64,000 bases of DNA from Flavivirga eckloniae (GCF_002886045.1 NZ_CP025791.1:3177001-3241000); one strand, 5' to 3'; counted from the stretch's first letter, positions 46,201 through 54,893 are shown. Made by a program: numbers and translations. Notes: generated by a model not told the origin, from the letters alone.

Positions 46201-48782
46201 CGTAACCCGACAAAAGAACTGTAGGGTGCATATTTTTTAGTAAACGCATCTAACGAGAAATCACCACCATTTTCGAAAGCACGTACCAAAAACTGCACGT
46301 TTAACATGCCCGGAGCATTTTTTCCAACAGCTATTTTATTAGTGATTTTGGCTTGTCCTTCCTCGTTTACACGCCCTTCAAAAACATTAATTTCTTCAGT
46401 ATTAAATTTGCGAGTAGGATCGTTAAACGTATAGCCTTTATACTTTTTAAAACCAGAATACGACGTACTGAATTTTGCTTTTATCTCAGTTTTTAAGTTC
46501 TTTCCTGGTGCTCCATGAAGCCATTTTACACCCAGTGTTCCTTTTAGTGGTTCGGTACTTGTAAGGATGTCGTTTTCAAAATCAACTTTAATTTTTAATC
46601 GATTTGGTTTAACGGTTTCAATTTTTAAGCCTTTATAAAATGTAGCGCCTCCAACAGAGACTTTCGCGTTGTAATCTCCTGTTTTATCTTCTGTAGATGT
46701 TGGAACCGTGAATTTGAAAAAGTTATTAAGGTTATCTGTACTAACTTTTTTATAAACAAGCTTGCCATTCGGGTCGGTAATTTCAAGCTTAACAGGATGC
46801 TGTTTTGGGAGTTTGTTGGCTTGATCGTTTAGCATAAACGTTAAGTGCAAGGTATCGCCAGGTCGCCAAACACCACGTTCGCCGTAAATATATCCTTTAA
46901 GCCCGCGTTGTAACCTATTACCAGAAACATCAAACTTGCTTAACGATAATGAATTCCCATCGTGAAGTTTTACATAACTGGCATTGTTTCCTTTTGAAAC
47001 AATAGCAAAAGAAGCATGTTTTTCGGCATCGATAATGGTTAAACCCTCTTTATCTGTATTGGCTTCTTCTATTTTTTGTTGTTGGAAGTTATAAAGCGCT
47101 ACTGTAGCGTTAGCTTCCGGCTCGGTATTTAAAATATTGGTAACCGCAAAGTAGTAGGAGTTATTAGTGCCTCGTTTTGCAATAACCCCCAGATTCGAAG
47201 CAATTAGGTTTTGGTATACGATACGGCTTTCGCTATAGTAAGCATCATGACAAGGGTTTTCTTGTTCGCGCCAGTTGTACGAATAGTTTCGGTATCTGTA
47301 GTTAAGGTTGTTCCAGTAGGCTTCTTCTTTTAAATCTTCGTCTTCTTCCGAAGTTTCGTTTCCATAATCGTAATCGTCTTCGTAGTATTCATCTTCATAA
47401 TAATCCTCGTTATTTTCACTATTATTTACGCTAACAACAGCATCGCAATCGTACAACGAATAACTTTTATTAAAACTAACTTCTACACGATAAATAGCCC
47501 CGGCATCTACTTTAAAGAATTTTGATAAATCAATGCTGTAGGCTTTCCATTTTCCTGTGTTTTCGTTTTCTGATACTAGCGGAATGGTTTGTTTTGCAAT
47601 ACGGCGTCCTACTTTTCTAATTTCATGGCTGTTATTGCTGTTCATGTTATTGTCTTGCAAAAACTGAAGCACATTGTCTTCGAAAATTTTAATCACCCTT
47701 ACATCTACAGCACTTAAATTAACGGCTTCGAAATTGAATTTTAATTCTTCTGAATTTGGCAAAATAGAACCATTTCCAATTAAACGTACTTGTGGTTTTA
47801 ATGCTTCGAAACCAATAATTTCTGAAAAAGGTGTTTTAAGTTTAAAGCCATCTGTGTTTTTAATGCCTTGAAAAATATCAACCTGGATATTACCCACCAG
47901 TTTAGTATCTGGATATACTTTTAGCACATTGCCATCAACTACGAATTTGGGTTTCTTTATGTTTTGAAGAGTGATGAGTCCGTCAAAATTTTGTTGCTTT
48001 TTTAGCGGATCTGAAAAGTTGATTAGTAAATATTGTTCTGGGGATTGAATAACTTCTGTTTTGGTAATTGTAAAGTTGTTTACGCCCGGAATAGCAACCT
48101 CATTCTCGCCCTTGTTCTCGGCATCAATAGCTTTTCCGTTCCACGATACAAGAATGTTGCTGTCTTCTATTAAGCGGCTAATACTATCTATTTTAAAATC
48201 GAAAACCTTGCTTTTTTCGTTAGCTTCGTTAAATACAATGTTTAAATTATTTCCGTTTTGTGATGCCTTTACTAATTGCCTGGCGTTCTCTAAAGAAATA
48301 ACATCTGCCGATTTAATAACACCTTCTAAATACTGCCATTTTTTACTGTAAGATTGCAGGTTGTTCGTTACAATATTGAAGCTTGGCGTAATGGTTTTAA
48401 ATTGAAAGGTATATGAGCTGAAATCGCTGGGAATATCTTTGTAAATGTCTGAAAGTTTAACCTTAACAGTATATTCTGTAGCAGATTGTAGTGGCTCATC
48501 TGGAGTAAACATTAAAGCATGTTTGTTGGCTACCATTAATTTTCCCTCTACATATGGACTTATGGAAACGATACGATCTGTGATTTCCTGACCCATTTCC
48601 CAACTCGCTACTTCTTCGGTTAAATTTATTTCAATAGGGCTCATTACCGATGTTAACCCTGATGTTGTATAACTTATGTAATCCTTAAACTTGAAAAGAT
48701 TATCTGTTTCGGTAACTTTCTTTTTACAAGATGCAACTATTGCAATAAGCACTAGAATAGCAGAGAGTTTTTTTAATAGCAT
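43209..48782 (-). CDS. Alpha-2-macroglobulin family lipoprotein
   Basis: An 1857-residue protein. The lipoprotein signal ILVLIAIVASCKKK anchors it to a membrane. MG-type beta domains follow, including RLQRGLKGYIYGERGVWRPGDTLHLTF near residue 625, and the thioester site PHGCVEQTTS is intact near 1407 with its Cys and Gln. It is followed by the helical TED domain (RLGHFQRPDGGLSYWIG...DWGTSYAGHFMLEAEKKGY). Bacterial members are thought to trap attacking proteases in the periplasm and often work with PBP1C. An unusual Asp/Glu/Tyr-rich insert lies near residues 447-500. pbpC is on the same strand but 4 kb downstream. Confidence 0.94.
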   Translation of the reverse strand: MLLKKLSAILVLIAIVASCKKKVTETDNLFKFKDYISYTTSGLTSVMSPIEINLTEEVASWEMGQEITDRIVSISPYVEGKLMVANKHALMFTPDEPLQSATEYTVKVKLSDIYKDIPSDFSSYTFQFKTITPSFNIVTNNLQSYSKKWQYLEGVIKSADVISLENARQLVKASQNGNNLNIVFNEANEKSKVFDFKIDSISRLIEDSNILVSWNGKAIDAENKGENEVAIPGVNNFTITKTEVIQSPEQYLLINFSDPLKKQQNFDGLITLQNIKKPKFVVDGNVLKVYPDTKLVGNIQVDIFQGIKNTDGFKLKTPFSEIIGFEALKPQVRLIGNGSILPNSEELKFNFEAVNLSAVDVRVIKIFEDNVLQFLQDNNMNSNNSHEIRKVGRRIAKQTIPLVSENENTGKWKAYSIDLSKFFKVDAGAIYRVEVSFNKSYSLYDCDAVVSVNNSENNEDYYEDEYYEDDYDYGNETSEEDEDLKEEAYWNNLNYRYRNYSYNWREQENPCHDAYYSESRIVYQNLIASNLGVIAKRGTNNSYYFAVTNILNTEPEANATVALYNFQQQKIEEANTDKEGLTIIDAEKHASFAIVSKGNNASYVKLHDGNSLSLSKFDVSGNRLQRGLKGYIYGERGVWRPGDTLHLTFMLNDQANKLPKQHPVKLEITDPNGKLVYKKVSTDNLNNFFKFTVPTSTEDKTGDYNAKVSVGGATFYKGLKIETVKPNRLKIKVDFENDILTSTEPLKGTLGVKWLHGAPGKNLKTEIKAKFSTSYSGFKKYKGYTFNDPTRKFNTEEINVFEGRVNEEGQAKITNKIAVGKNAPGMLNVQFLVRAFENGGDFSLDAFTKKYAPYSSFVGLRSPKGNAYGSYFTDENQSFDVVVVDANGKPVKRNNLEVKVYKIEWRWWWNSSYDNLSSYVSSSYHRPYLNSKISTDANGKATLNINIPDNERGRYLIRIKDPVSGHATGRTAYFYKNWWLNSSSGDKSAAKMLVFSADKEKYDVGETAKITFQSGSEGRALVSIENGTEVLEHKWVKTKPGETVVDIPVTSDMAPNVFINISLLQPHAISANDLPIRLFGVIPMMVEDPETKLEPEIKMPDKLRPEQEFKVTVSEKNEKAMTYTIAVVEEGLLDLTRFKTPNAWSSFYAREALGVKTWDIFDDVIGAYSGSIDQVFSIGGDGSAAGGKNKKANRFKPVVTYLGPFSLKAGKSKTHNIKMPNYIGAVRTMVIAGNNTTEAYGCAEKSVEVKKPLMVLASLPRKLSPGEKVTLPVTVFAMEPKVKNVNISLKLSNGISVVGDKSKTLSFAKPDEKMAYFELDVSKAKGFNTVEVIASGNGEKSTYKVELDVFNPNPITSKPIDQVLEANATESVAFSTFGVYGTNAATLEFSTMPPMDFSRRLQYLIQYPHGCVEQTTSSVFPQLFLNDIFDLTHDKKQKIKTNIENGIKRLGHFQRPDGGLSYWIGENYTNDWGTSYAGHFMLEAEKKGYVLPLTFKSNWVKYQQQAARDWRPSYRSYNSDLAQAYRLYTLALAGQADLAAMNRLREFSEISNEAKWRLAAAYALAGQKEASDAISKTANINFKPVRYNYYTYGSVDRNRAMALETMVLTKNSKRRELSEYIAKDLSSNRWMSTQTTAYSLLAIAKMVEANGGKALNLNYTLNGKKETINTKSAIAQRELKVIDGENTISFTNNKDNIVYVRVLNSGKLPLGEELTEQRGLSVSYTYKDLKGNTIDVSNLMQGQDFVASVKVSNLKDEAINDVALTQIFPSGWEIVNTRFTDFGSTTTSQARFTDIRDDRVNFYFDLGRKGRQSTKTFNVMLNASYLGTYYLPGVQAEAMYDNEYLVRTKGKWITVEK

Positions 48783-48908
48783 AAGATGATGGTTTTAAAT
48801 GATAATGAACTTAGTAAAAAGAAAGCGTAGGTTGTTTCTTGTTAAACTAGTTACGTTCGTTTTTTGTCCTTTAGATTTTGAGTTATTGTTAAATTGTTCT
48901 TAAATGGT

Positions 48909-49967
48909 TTAATCTTTGTAAATCCCGATAGATAGTTCGCCTTTAGCATTCATGGTTGCTCTGTACATACCTGCTGTATTGAATTCTGCAACCATAGTTC
49001 CGTATTTATCTACTGCAACAATTCCTCCGGTTCCACCTAGATTTGTTAGTTTATTTTGAATGACTTCTTTGGCGGCTTCTTGTAGTGATACGTTTTTGTA
49101 TTCCATAAGAGCAGAAATATCGTAAGCTACCATGGCGCGAATAAAATACTCGCCCCAACCTGTACTGGATACGGCACAGGTATTATTATTGGCATATGTA
49201 CCAGCTCCAATAATAGGAGAATCTCCCACGCGTCCCCAGCGTTTGTTGGTCATACCACCAGTTGAGGTTCCGGCAGCCAGATTTCCGTTTTTATCGAGTG
49301 CAGCACAGCCAACGGTTCCAAATTTTGAGTTTTTAATATCGGCATCATAAAAGAGAGCGGTTTTGTCGTCGTGATCTAATTCGAGTTTTTCGGTTTCTTT
49401 TATTTTTTCGAGCGATTTGTGGCGTCTTTCGGTATAAAAATAATCGGGATCTACGATTTGCAGACCTTGCTCTTTAGCAAAGGTATTGGCTCCGTTTCCA
49501 GATAGCATCACATGAGGTGATTGATCCATAACGGTTCTAGCTAAATTTATGGGGTTTTTAACTATGGTTGTTCCTGCCGATGCTCCTGCATTTAGTGTTT
49601 TTCCGTCCATGATAGAAGCATCATGTTCGTTAGTGCCTGCATTTGTGAAAACCGCACCTTTTCCTGCATTGAACAACGGCGAATCTTCCATAACGTTGAT
49701 TGTTTTTTGCACGGCGTCAAGACTCGATCCCCCATTTTTTAAAATGTTATATCCAACTCTAATGGCTTCTTCCAAGGTAGTTTTGTAGGCAGCTTCTTTT
49801 TCTGCAGACATATTTTCTTTTAAAATAGTGCCGGCACCTCCATGAATTATTATTGAAAATTCCTGTTTTTCTTTCTGCTGTTGAACATGTTCAACAGGTA
49901 ATTTTGATTCATTTTTACAAGAAGTAAATGCTAATAAAACCAAAACTAAATAGACTAGTTTTTTCAT
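48909..49967 (-). CDS. Isoaspartyl peptidase/L-asparaginase (Ntn hydrolase), lipoprotein
   Basis: I place the start at the ATG of MKKLVYLVLVLLAFTSCKN, which gives a lipoprotein signal; a longer frame to 50054 adds 29 unlikely residues. The mature part begins with FSIIIHGGAGTI and has SSLDAVQKTINVMEDSPLFNAGKGAVF. The autocleavage site is KFGTVGCAALD, whose Thr becomes the N-terminal nucleophile, followed by GTSTGGMTNKRWGRVGDSPIIGAGTYA. It splits isoaspartyl dipeptides and/or asparagine in the periplasm. Length is normal. It lies 126 nt upstream of the alpha-2-macroglobulin gene on the same strand. Confidence 0.92.
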   Translation of the reverse strand: MKKLVYLVLVLLAFTSCKNESKLPVEHVQQQKEKQEFSIIIHGGAGTILKENMSAEKEAAYKTTLEEAIRVGYNILKNGGSSLDAVQKTINVMEDSPLFNAGKGAVFTNAGTNEHDASIMDGKTLNAGASAGTTIVKNPINLARTVMDQSPHVMLSGNGANTFAKEQGLQIVDPDYFYTERRHKSLEKIKETEKLELDHDDKTALFYDADIKNSKFGTVGCAALDKNGNLAAGTSTGGMTNKRWGRVGDSPIIGAGTYANNNTCAVSSTGWGEYFIRAMVAYDISALMEYKNVSLQEAAKEVIQNKLTNLGGTGGIVAVDKYGTMVAEFNTAGMYRATMNAKGELSIGIYKD

Positions 49968-50234
49968 GATTTGTAGTGATGTGTTAGGTGCAATAAAGTT
50001 AATGGTTTTATTTATGAACTTATAATTACTTTTGGTGATTTGTTGTAAAATCATTCAGCCCTTCAACGGGATGATCTATTTTATTCTCATAAGCTAACTT
50101 CCGTAAACAAAAGTAAACACATCGTTTTATTTTTTTATCACTGTATTCCGTGAAATATGCTCTTAACGACCATGTTATATGCTAAGCAACTTATAAGGTA
50201 TAAAGCGAAATAGACCATAAATTAAAATAGAACG

Positions 50235-50242
50235 TATATTTG
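50235..50242 (+). promoter_or_regulatory. Putative -7 promoter box of the CAP-domain lipoprotein gene
   Basis: TATATTTG matches TAnnTTTG, 22 nt before the ATG at 50265. I found no TTTG at the expected distance upstream. Confidence 0.4.
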
Positions 50243-50264
50243 AATATCCCAAATCACATAATTT

Positions 50265-50750
50265 ATGAAAAACTTTTTATTAAAAACTGGACTTACATTA
50301 GCATTTTTAACCCTATTAACTTGTAACATTGGATGCTCTAAAGACGATCCGGTCGGCGATATCGAAAAGGAAATAACTATCGATATGGCTAATGAGATAT
50401 TACAAATAGTAAATAACCATAGAACTAGTATTGGGAAACAAATTTTAGAGGTTAATACTTTGGCGGAAAATTTAGCTGAAGAACATAATATGTTCATGAT
50501 TGGTCAAGGAGATATTAGCCATGATAATTTTAGTAAGCGAGCAGACCGCCTGTTTGATGAAGAAAATGCCAAAGGAGTAGGTGAAAATGTAGCGTTTAAA
50601 CAGGTTTCTGCAGAACAAGTTATGACTGCTTGGTTAAACAGCAGCGACCATCGTAAAAACATTGAAGGAAACTTTACGCATATAGGTATTAGCGTTGTTA
50701 AAAGTCAATCGGGAGTTTACTATTACACCCAACTTTTCCTAAGGAAATAG
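50265..50750 (+). CDS. CAP (SCP/PR1) domain lipoprotein
   Basis: A 161-residue protein with a lipoprotein-type signal (TLAFLTLLTCNIGCSKDD; Cys near 25 is the likely lipid site). The CAP domain follows: ILQIVNNHRTSIGKQILEVNTLAENLAEEHNMFMI, DISHDNFSKRADRL, GVGENVAF and MTAWLNSSDHRKNIEGNFTHIGISVV, with two conserved His. Bacterial CAP proteins are exported and of uncertain function. Single gene with short spacers on both sides. Confidence 0.9.
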   Translation: MKNFLLKTGLTLAFLTLLTCNIGCSKDDPVGDIEKEITIDMANEILQIVNNHRTSIGKQILEVNTLAENLAEEHNMFMIGQGDISHDNFSKRADRLFDEENAKGVGENVAFKQVSAEQVMTAWLNSSDHRKNIEGNFTHIGISVVKSQSGVYYYTQLFLRK

Positions 50751-50998
50751 GTTGATATTAATTTCACGAATTATCATAAATAGACTTAAGCATAGATAAT
50801 TTACTAATAAATAATCTTGTGTTTAGCTTATCGATAATAAGTTCTTTACAACTTTATTCTTTGGACAGACCTGTCAGGTTTTAAAATTTGACAGGTCTCA
50901 GTTAACCAATAATAATTTTTATAATAAAAATTGAGATTTAAAATAAACTTTATAAGTATCTTGCGAAAAATTAAATAATTCGCAAAAAATTGATATAT

Positions 50999-52552
50999 AT
51001 GAGTGTAGTTTCTGCTGATTTCGGAATAAATAACGTTTTAGTGCAGTTAGGCGTTAAAGATTTAAATGAAGGAACTTCAACAGGTTCCAACAATTTCTCC
51101 AATGGAGAAATTATTGAAAGCTATTCACCCGTTGATGGACAATTAATTGGTAAAGTAAAAACGACAACAAAGGAAGATTACGAAAGGGTTATGGAAACTG
51201 CGACAAGTGCTTTCAAAACCTGGAGAACCATGCCTGCGCCACAGCGTGGCGAGATTGTGCGTCAGTTTGGTGAAAAATTAAGAGAGAAGAAAGAGGCTTT
51301 AGGCAGATTGGTTTCTTACGAAATGGGGAAATCTTATCAGGAAGGCTTGGGTGAAGTTCAGGAAATGATAGATATCTGTGATTTTGCTGTTGGATTATCC
51401 CGTCAGCTTCACGGCTTAACGATGCATTCGGAACGTCCGGGACATAGAATGTACGAGCAGTATCATCCTTTAGGTGTAGTTGGAATTATTTCTGCATTTA
51501 ATTTTCCAGTAGCTGTTTGGGCATGGAATACGGCTTTGGCTTGGGTTTGCGGAGATGTTTGTGTTTGGAAACCTTCTGAGAAAACCCCTATGTGTGGTGT
51601 AGCTTGTCAGAACATTGCTGCCGAGGTTTTTAAAGAAAATAATTTACCGGAAGGGATTTGTAATTTAATTAATGGCGATTATAAGGTGGGTGAGTTTATG
51701 ACGAAAGATACTCGCATTCCGTTAATTTCTGCAACAGGTTCTACAAGAATGGGTAAAATTGTGGCGCAAGAGGTAGCCGCCCGTTTAGGAAAAAGTTTAT
51801 TGGAGTTAGGTGGTAATAATGCGATTATTGTAACGCCAGATGCTGATATTAAAATGACTGTTATTGGAGCCGTTTTCGGAGCAGTAGGAACAGCAGGACA
51901 ACGTTGTACGTCTACGCGTCGTTTAATTATTCACGAGAGTATTTACGATCAGGTTAAGAACGCTGTTGTAGATGCGTATAAGCAATTACGCATTGGAAAT
52001 CCGCTAGATGAAAACAACCATGTAGGGCCATTAATAGATACAGATGCTGTGGGAATGTATGAAAACGCCTTGGCTAAGGTTGTTGAAGAAGGTGGGAATA
52101 TTATTGTTGAAGGCGGCGTGCTTTCTGGTGAAGGTTACGAAAGTGGGTGTTATGTAAAACCGGCTATTGCTGAGGCGAAACCTAATTTTGAAATTGTACA
52201 ACACGAAACATTTGCACCAGTTTTATATTTATTGAAATATTCTGGAGGTGTTGAAAACGCTATAGATATTCAAAACGAAGTGGCACAAGGGTTAAGTTCT
52301 GCTATAATGACCAATAACTTAAGAGAGGCTGAGCGTTTCTTATCTGTTGCTGGTTCCGACTGTGGTATTGCCAACGTAAATATAGGGACTTCTGGAGCCG
52401 AAATTGGTGGTGCTTTTGGCGGTGAAAAAGAAACCGGAGGAGGACGCGAGTCTGGTTCTGATGCTTGGAAGGTTTATATGAGACGTCAAACCAATACAAT
52501 TAATTATACTACCGAGTTGCCATTAGCTCAAGGGATTAAGTTTGATTTGTAA
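50999..52552 (+). CDS. Aldehyde dehydrogenase, ALDH7/antiquitin type
   Basis: A 517-residue NAD-dependent enzyme from the ATG of MSVVSADFG (another ATG lies three codons earlier). The cofactor site ISATGSTRMGKIVAQEVAARLG, the catalytic Glu in LELGGNNAIIV, and the catalytic Cys in GTAGQRCTSTRRL are present. EYEQYHPLGVVG, SAFNFPVAVWAWNTALAWVCGD and the end GGAFGGEKETGGGRESGSDAWKVYMRRQTNTINYT fit ALDH7, the alpha-aminoadipic semialdehyde/piperideine-6-carboxylate dehydrogenases of lysine degradation. No other lysine genes are near, so that specificity rests on family resemblance only. A terminator lies about 230 nt downstream. Confidence 0.88.
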   Translation: MSVVSADFGINNVLVQLGVKDLNEGTSTGSNNFSNGEIIESYSPVDGQLIGKVKTTTKEDYERVMETATSAFKTWRTMPAPQRGEIVRQFGEKLREKKEALGRLVSYEMGKSYQEGLGEVQEMIDICDFAVGLSRQLHGLTMHSERPGHRMYEQYHPLGVVGIISAFNFPVAVWAWNTALAWVCGDVCVWKPSEKTPMCGVACQNIAAEVFKENNLPEGICNLINGDYKVGEFMTKDTRIPLISATGSTRMGKIVAQEVAARLGKSLLELGGNNAIIVTPDADIKMTVIGAVFGAVGTAGQRCTSTRRLIIHESIYDQVKNAVVDAYKQLRIGNPLDENNHVGPLIDTDAVGMYENALAKVVEEGGNIIVEGGVLSGEGYESGCYVKPAIAEAKPNFEIVQHETFAPVLYLLKYSGGVENAIDIQNEVAQGLSSAIMTNNLREAERFLSVAGSDCGIANVNIGTSGAEIGGAFGGEKETGGGRESGSDAWKVYMRRQTNTINYTTELPLAQGIKFDL

Positions 52553-52778
52553 CGAATTCTCGCGGTTCGCGCTGAACTTCCTGAGCTAAATTCAGGATAG
52601 ATGTTTCAGTGAGGCAGGAATCTTTTTATGCTAGTTGTTAGTTTTTCTGAAGAATGGTATTAACTCCTAACAGATATAGTTGCAATTAGTATAGTTTAGA
52701 AGTTATACAATTGTTAGCTGGAAATAAAGCAGGGACAAAGTCAGAGACTTTGTGATTGTTGTAATATTTAACAAAATT

Positions 52779-52812
52779 AAAAGCCGTTTTTAATTGAAAA
52801 ACGGCTTTTTTG
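52779..52812 (+). terminator. Rho-independent terminator of the ALDH gene
   Basis: AAAAGCCGTTTTT and AAAAACGGCTTTT form a perfect stem around TAATTG, followed by a T-run. Confidence 0.85.
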
Positions 52813-52835
52813 TACTTTAAAAATACATATTAAAA

Positions 52836-52880
52836 AACCTTGCTCCATTACCGATATAATTTATCGGGAGAAGCAAGGTT
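52836..52880 (-). terminator. Two-stem terminator of the AlbA_2 protein gene
   Basis: An outer stem of AACCTTGCT/AGCAAGGTT encloses an inner CCGATA/TATCGG stem. On the minus strand the outer stem is followed directly by TTTTTTAATATG, a standard T-run, about 105 nt past the gene's stop. The nested second hairpin is less usual for a terminator. Confidence 0.7.
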
Positions 52881-52984
52881 GTATCTAAAAAAGATTAATA
52901 GCGCCGCAAAAATACAGGTTTTTATGGCATATAAAAATTTATCAGTCACTTTTATTAACAAATGTTAATATTTTTAATAATTAC

Positions 52985-54118
52985 TTAACTGTATTTAACT
53001 TTTCTTAAAATACGTAACGATTCTTTATAAAGTTCGTATAACCCATTTCCGTGTGTTTTTAAATAAGGTTTTGCTTCGGTAAGTTTGTTTTTGGCTTCCT
53101 GAAATGAATTAAGGAAGCATATAAGGTAAGTAGCGGGTAAGTTTTTTAAATCTACTTCCTCTCTTTTTGTAAGTGTAAGTCCCTTTTTAAGTTTTTCTAT
53201 AATAGCATTATTAGAGTTGTAAATATGATGCAATACCTTTTTGTCAAATTGAGGAGGTTCGAACAATAGTTTTGTTTCAATATTATAGCTCGCATTGTTT
53301 TCGAAACGGATGGTTGTTTCTTCTAACGGATAATATTTGCTTGAGTTTTGGAGTCCGAGATTTACATATTCGATAATTTTAAAGCTGTTATCGTCAATAG
53401 TAATAGCGACTTCATCTAAGGCAGAAAAGAATAAACGTACCTGTTCGTTTATCAATTCAATATCTACTCTGGAAAAGAAAACCTCGTCCTTTACAAGCTT
53501 TTTTTGACCAGCCCAGCATATTACGAAATACTCTTTAAAAACTTTATATTGCGCGTTGTAGTCCTTACGAGTAGTCATAAAATCGAAAACTCCGTCCAAT
53601 GTATGTTCTATATTGTTTTGGGCATTGTTTTCAATAGCTTCAACAATTTCAGAGTTTACATCTTTTATTTCAATATCGAATACCTTGGGCATACTCATAC
53701 TACCATCCCTAAAAAACACAGAGCCTCCGTAGTATTTCCAAATGTTTTTTCTAAGCGATGTGATTTTGCCTGTAGGTCTTATAGTTACCAATCCCACAAC
53801 TTTATCTACGGGCAAGTGCGGAAAGGGAATGTTTTCATATTGTACTATCGGTGGATGACTAAGATAGGCATTGATGAGGTTCTGTATTTTACTGTCATCA
53901 AAAAAATCAACACCAACAATATTGTTATCCTCATCTTCAACACCAATAACGATGTAAGAGTTGTTTTTTGGGTTGCTATTTGATAGTGCGCAAATATGTT
54001 TTAAAAACTTTGCTTTTCCTTCTTTATGACTAATATCTATTTTTCGCTTTTTATCATAAAAACTGTTCTCATCGTTATGAGCTAAAAGGTGTTTTATGAG
54101 AAGGCGTTTATTAATCAT
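52985..54118 (-). CDS. AlbA_2 (Schlafen-type) domain protein
   Basis: A 377-residue cytoplasmic protein. The first 150 residues match the AlbA_2 nucleic-acid-binding domain: LLAHNDENSFYDKKRKIDISHKEGKAKFLKHICALSNSN, then the core SYIVIGVEDEDNNIVGVDFFDD, then LVTIRPTGK and KYYGGSVFFRDGSMS. The C-terminal 220 residues have no recognised motif and no helicase or ATPase signature. Such proteins are annotated as DNA-binding regulators or defence-related factors, but no restriction or toxin genes are nearby. Single gene between terminators. Confidence 0.82.
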   Translation of the reverse strand: MINKRLLIKHLLAHNDENSFYDKKRKIDISHKEGKAKFLKHICALSNSNPKNNSYIVIGVEDEDNNIVGVDFFDDSKIQNLINAYLSHPPIVQYENIPFPHLPVDKVVGLVTIRPTGKITSLRKNIWKYYGGSVFFRDGSMSMPKVFDIEIKDVNSEIVEAIENNAQNNIEHTLDGVFDFMTTRKDYNAQYKVFKEYFVICWAGQKKLVKDEVFFSRVDIELINEQVRLFFSALDEVAITIDDNSFKIIEYVNLGLQNSSKYYPLEETTIRFENNASYNIETKLLFEPPQFDKKVLHHIYNSNNAIIEKLKKGLTLTKREEVDLKNLPATYLICFLNSFQEAKNKLTEAKPYLKTHGNGLYELYKESLRILRKVKYS

Positions 54119-54125
54119 AGTTGTT

Positions 54126-54145
54126 ATTCCTGCGAAGGCAGGAAT
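54126..54145. repeat. Intergenic palindrome
   Basis: ATTCCTGCGAAGGCAGGAAT is an imperfect palindrome with GAAG at the loop, in the 32-nt gap between the AlbA_2 gene and the phosphodiester glycosidase gene. A decayed relative (CATTCTTGCGAAGGCAGGG) is at about 34671, and a similar one at 29867-29896. Confidence 0.65.
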
Positions 54146-54150
54146 CTTTG

Positions 54151-54891
54151 TTAATTCATTTCTTTTGTCTCAGCAATAATTACTCCAAAATTACCGTCTA
54201 ATTGTTTCCAGTTCTTTGATGGTAAGTAGGTTCTCGATACAAATCCGTCAAGGTATAGGGCATTTTTACAACCATTATTTTTAAAAAATTCAGCAAAATC
54301 GTATAGTGAGATCAAGTCTTTCGACATGGCAAATAAAAGATTTCCATCCGGGAGAACACCAATACCATTTCTTATATGCAAATGTTTTGAGCCCTTTTTA
54401 AATACTGGATGTATTTTATTATCTATTACTAGCATTGGTCCGGATTGTGTCGCATAAGTTATAGTTTTGCTAAGCTTAAATGTTTCAGTTTTACAAACCA
54501 CCCCTTTATTGTCTTTTGTTAAGTAAAAAACACCATTAGGTTCTAAGTAAAAATTGCCATAATCTTTTTTTAAAGTATCTAAAGGGGTTTTAACAATGCC
54601 ATTTTCTATAAATAACCCTTGAGGTGTGCCATCTTTCAGATACATACCTCCATTTGTGGCAAAAATTAATTTTTGAGATTTATGGTCAAGATGTTTTTTT
54701 AAATTTTTGTGATTTTTAATAGAAACGCCATGATCATTTTTCCAATAAAACTTGAGGGTCTGTTGTTTTAAATCAACAGTATGTATAACGAATCTTGGGT
54801 CTTCAAAATTATGACTAGCTTGACCGCATGAAGAGCTAATACAAATATAAAAGATTGCCAAATAGAAAAGAAGTATAGGTGCCTTCCTCAT
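54151..54891 (-). CDS. Phosphodiester glycosidase family lipoprotein
   Basis: A 246-residue protein with a lipoprotein-type signal (LLFYLAIFYICISSSC). The family signatures are FATNGGMYLKDGTPQGLFIENG near residue 78, TQSGPMLVIDNKIHP, RNGIGVLPDGNLLFAMSK and a C-terminal ALYLDGFVSRTYLP. The domain (formerly DUF2233) is shared with the enzyme that uncovers mannose-6-phosphate signals and with exopolysaccharide-linked proteins; a bacterial substrate is unknown. Three nt separate it from the SDR gene upstream, so the two are co-transcribed. Confidence 0.88.
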   Translation of the reverse strand: MRKAPILLFYLAIFYICISSSCGQASHNFEDPRFVIHTVDLKQQTLKFYWKNDHGVSIKNHKNLKKHLDHKSQKLIFATNGGMYLKDGTPQGLFIENGIVKTPLDTLKKDYGNFYLEPNGVFYLTKDNKGVVCKTETFKLSKTITYATQSGPMLVIDNKIHPVFKKGSKHLHIRNGIGVLPDGNLLFAMSKDLISLYDFAEFFKNNGCKNALYLDGFVSRTYLPSKNWKQLDGNFGVIIAETKEMN

Positions 54892-54893
54892 TT

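Larger units (their letters stand above)
52553..52984. other. 430-nt spacer between converging genes, with two terminators
   Basis: No gene is evident. The spacer holds an ACAAAGTC/GACTTTGT hairpin near 52734-52752, a strong plus-strand terminator (52779-52812) and a two-stem minus-strand terminator (52836-52880). The remaining sequence is AT-rich and featureless. Confidence 0.6.

Noticed and set aside
49968-50054. A 29-residue N-terminal extension of the isoaspartyl peptidase
   Set aside because: The shorter start gives a perfect lipoprotein signal, whereas the extension is AT-rich spacer-like sequence placing the signal 30 residues in.
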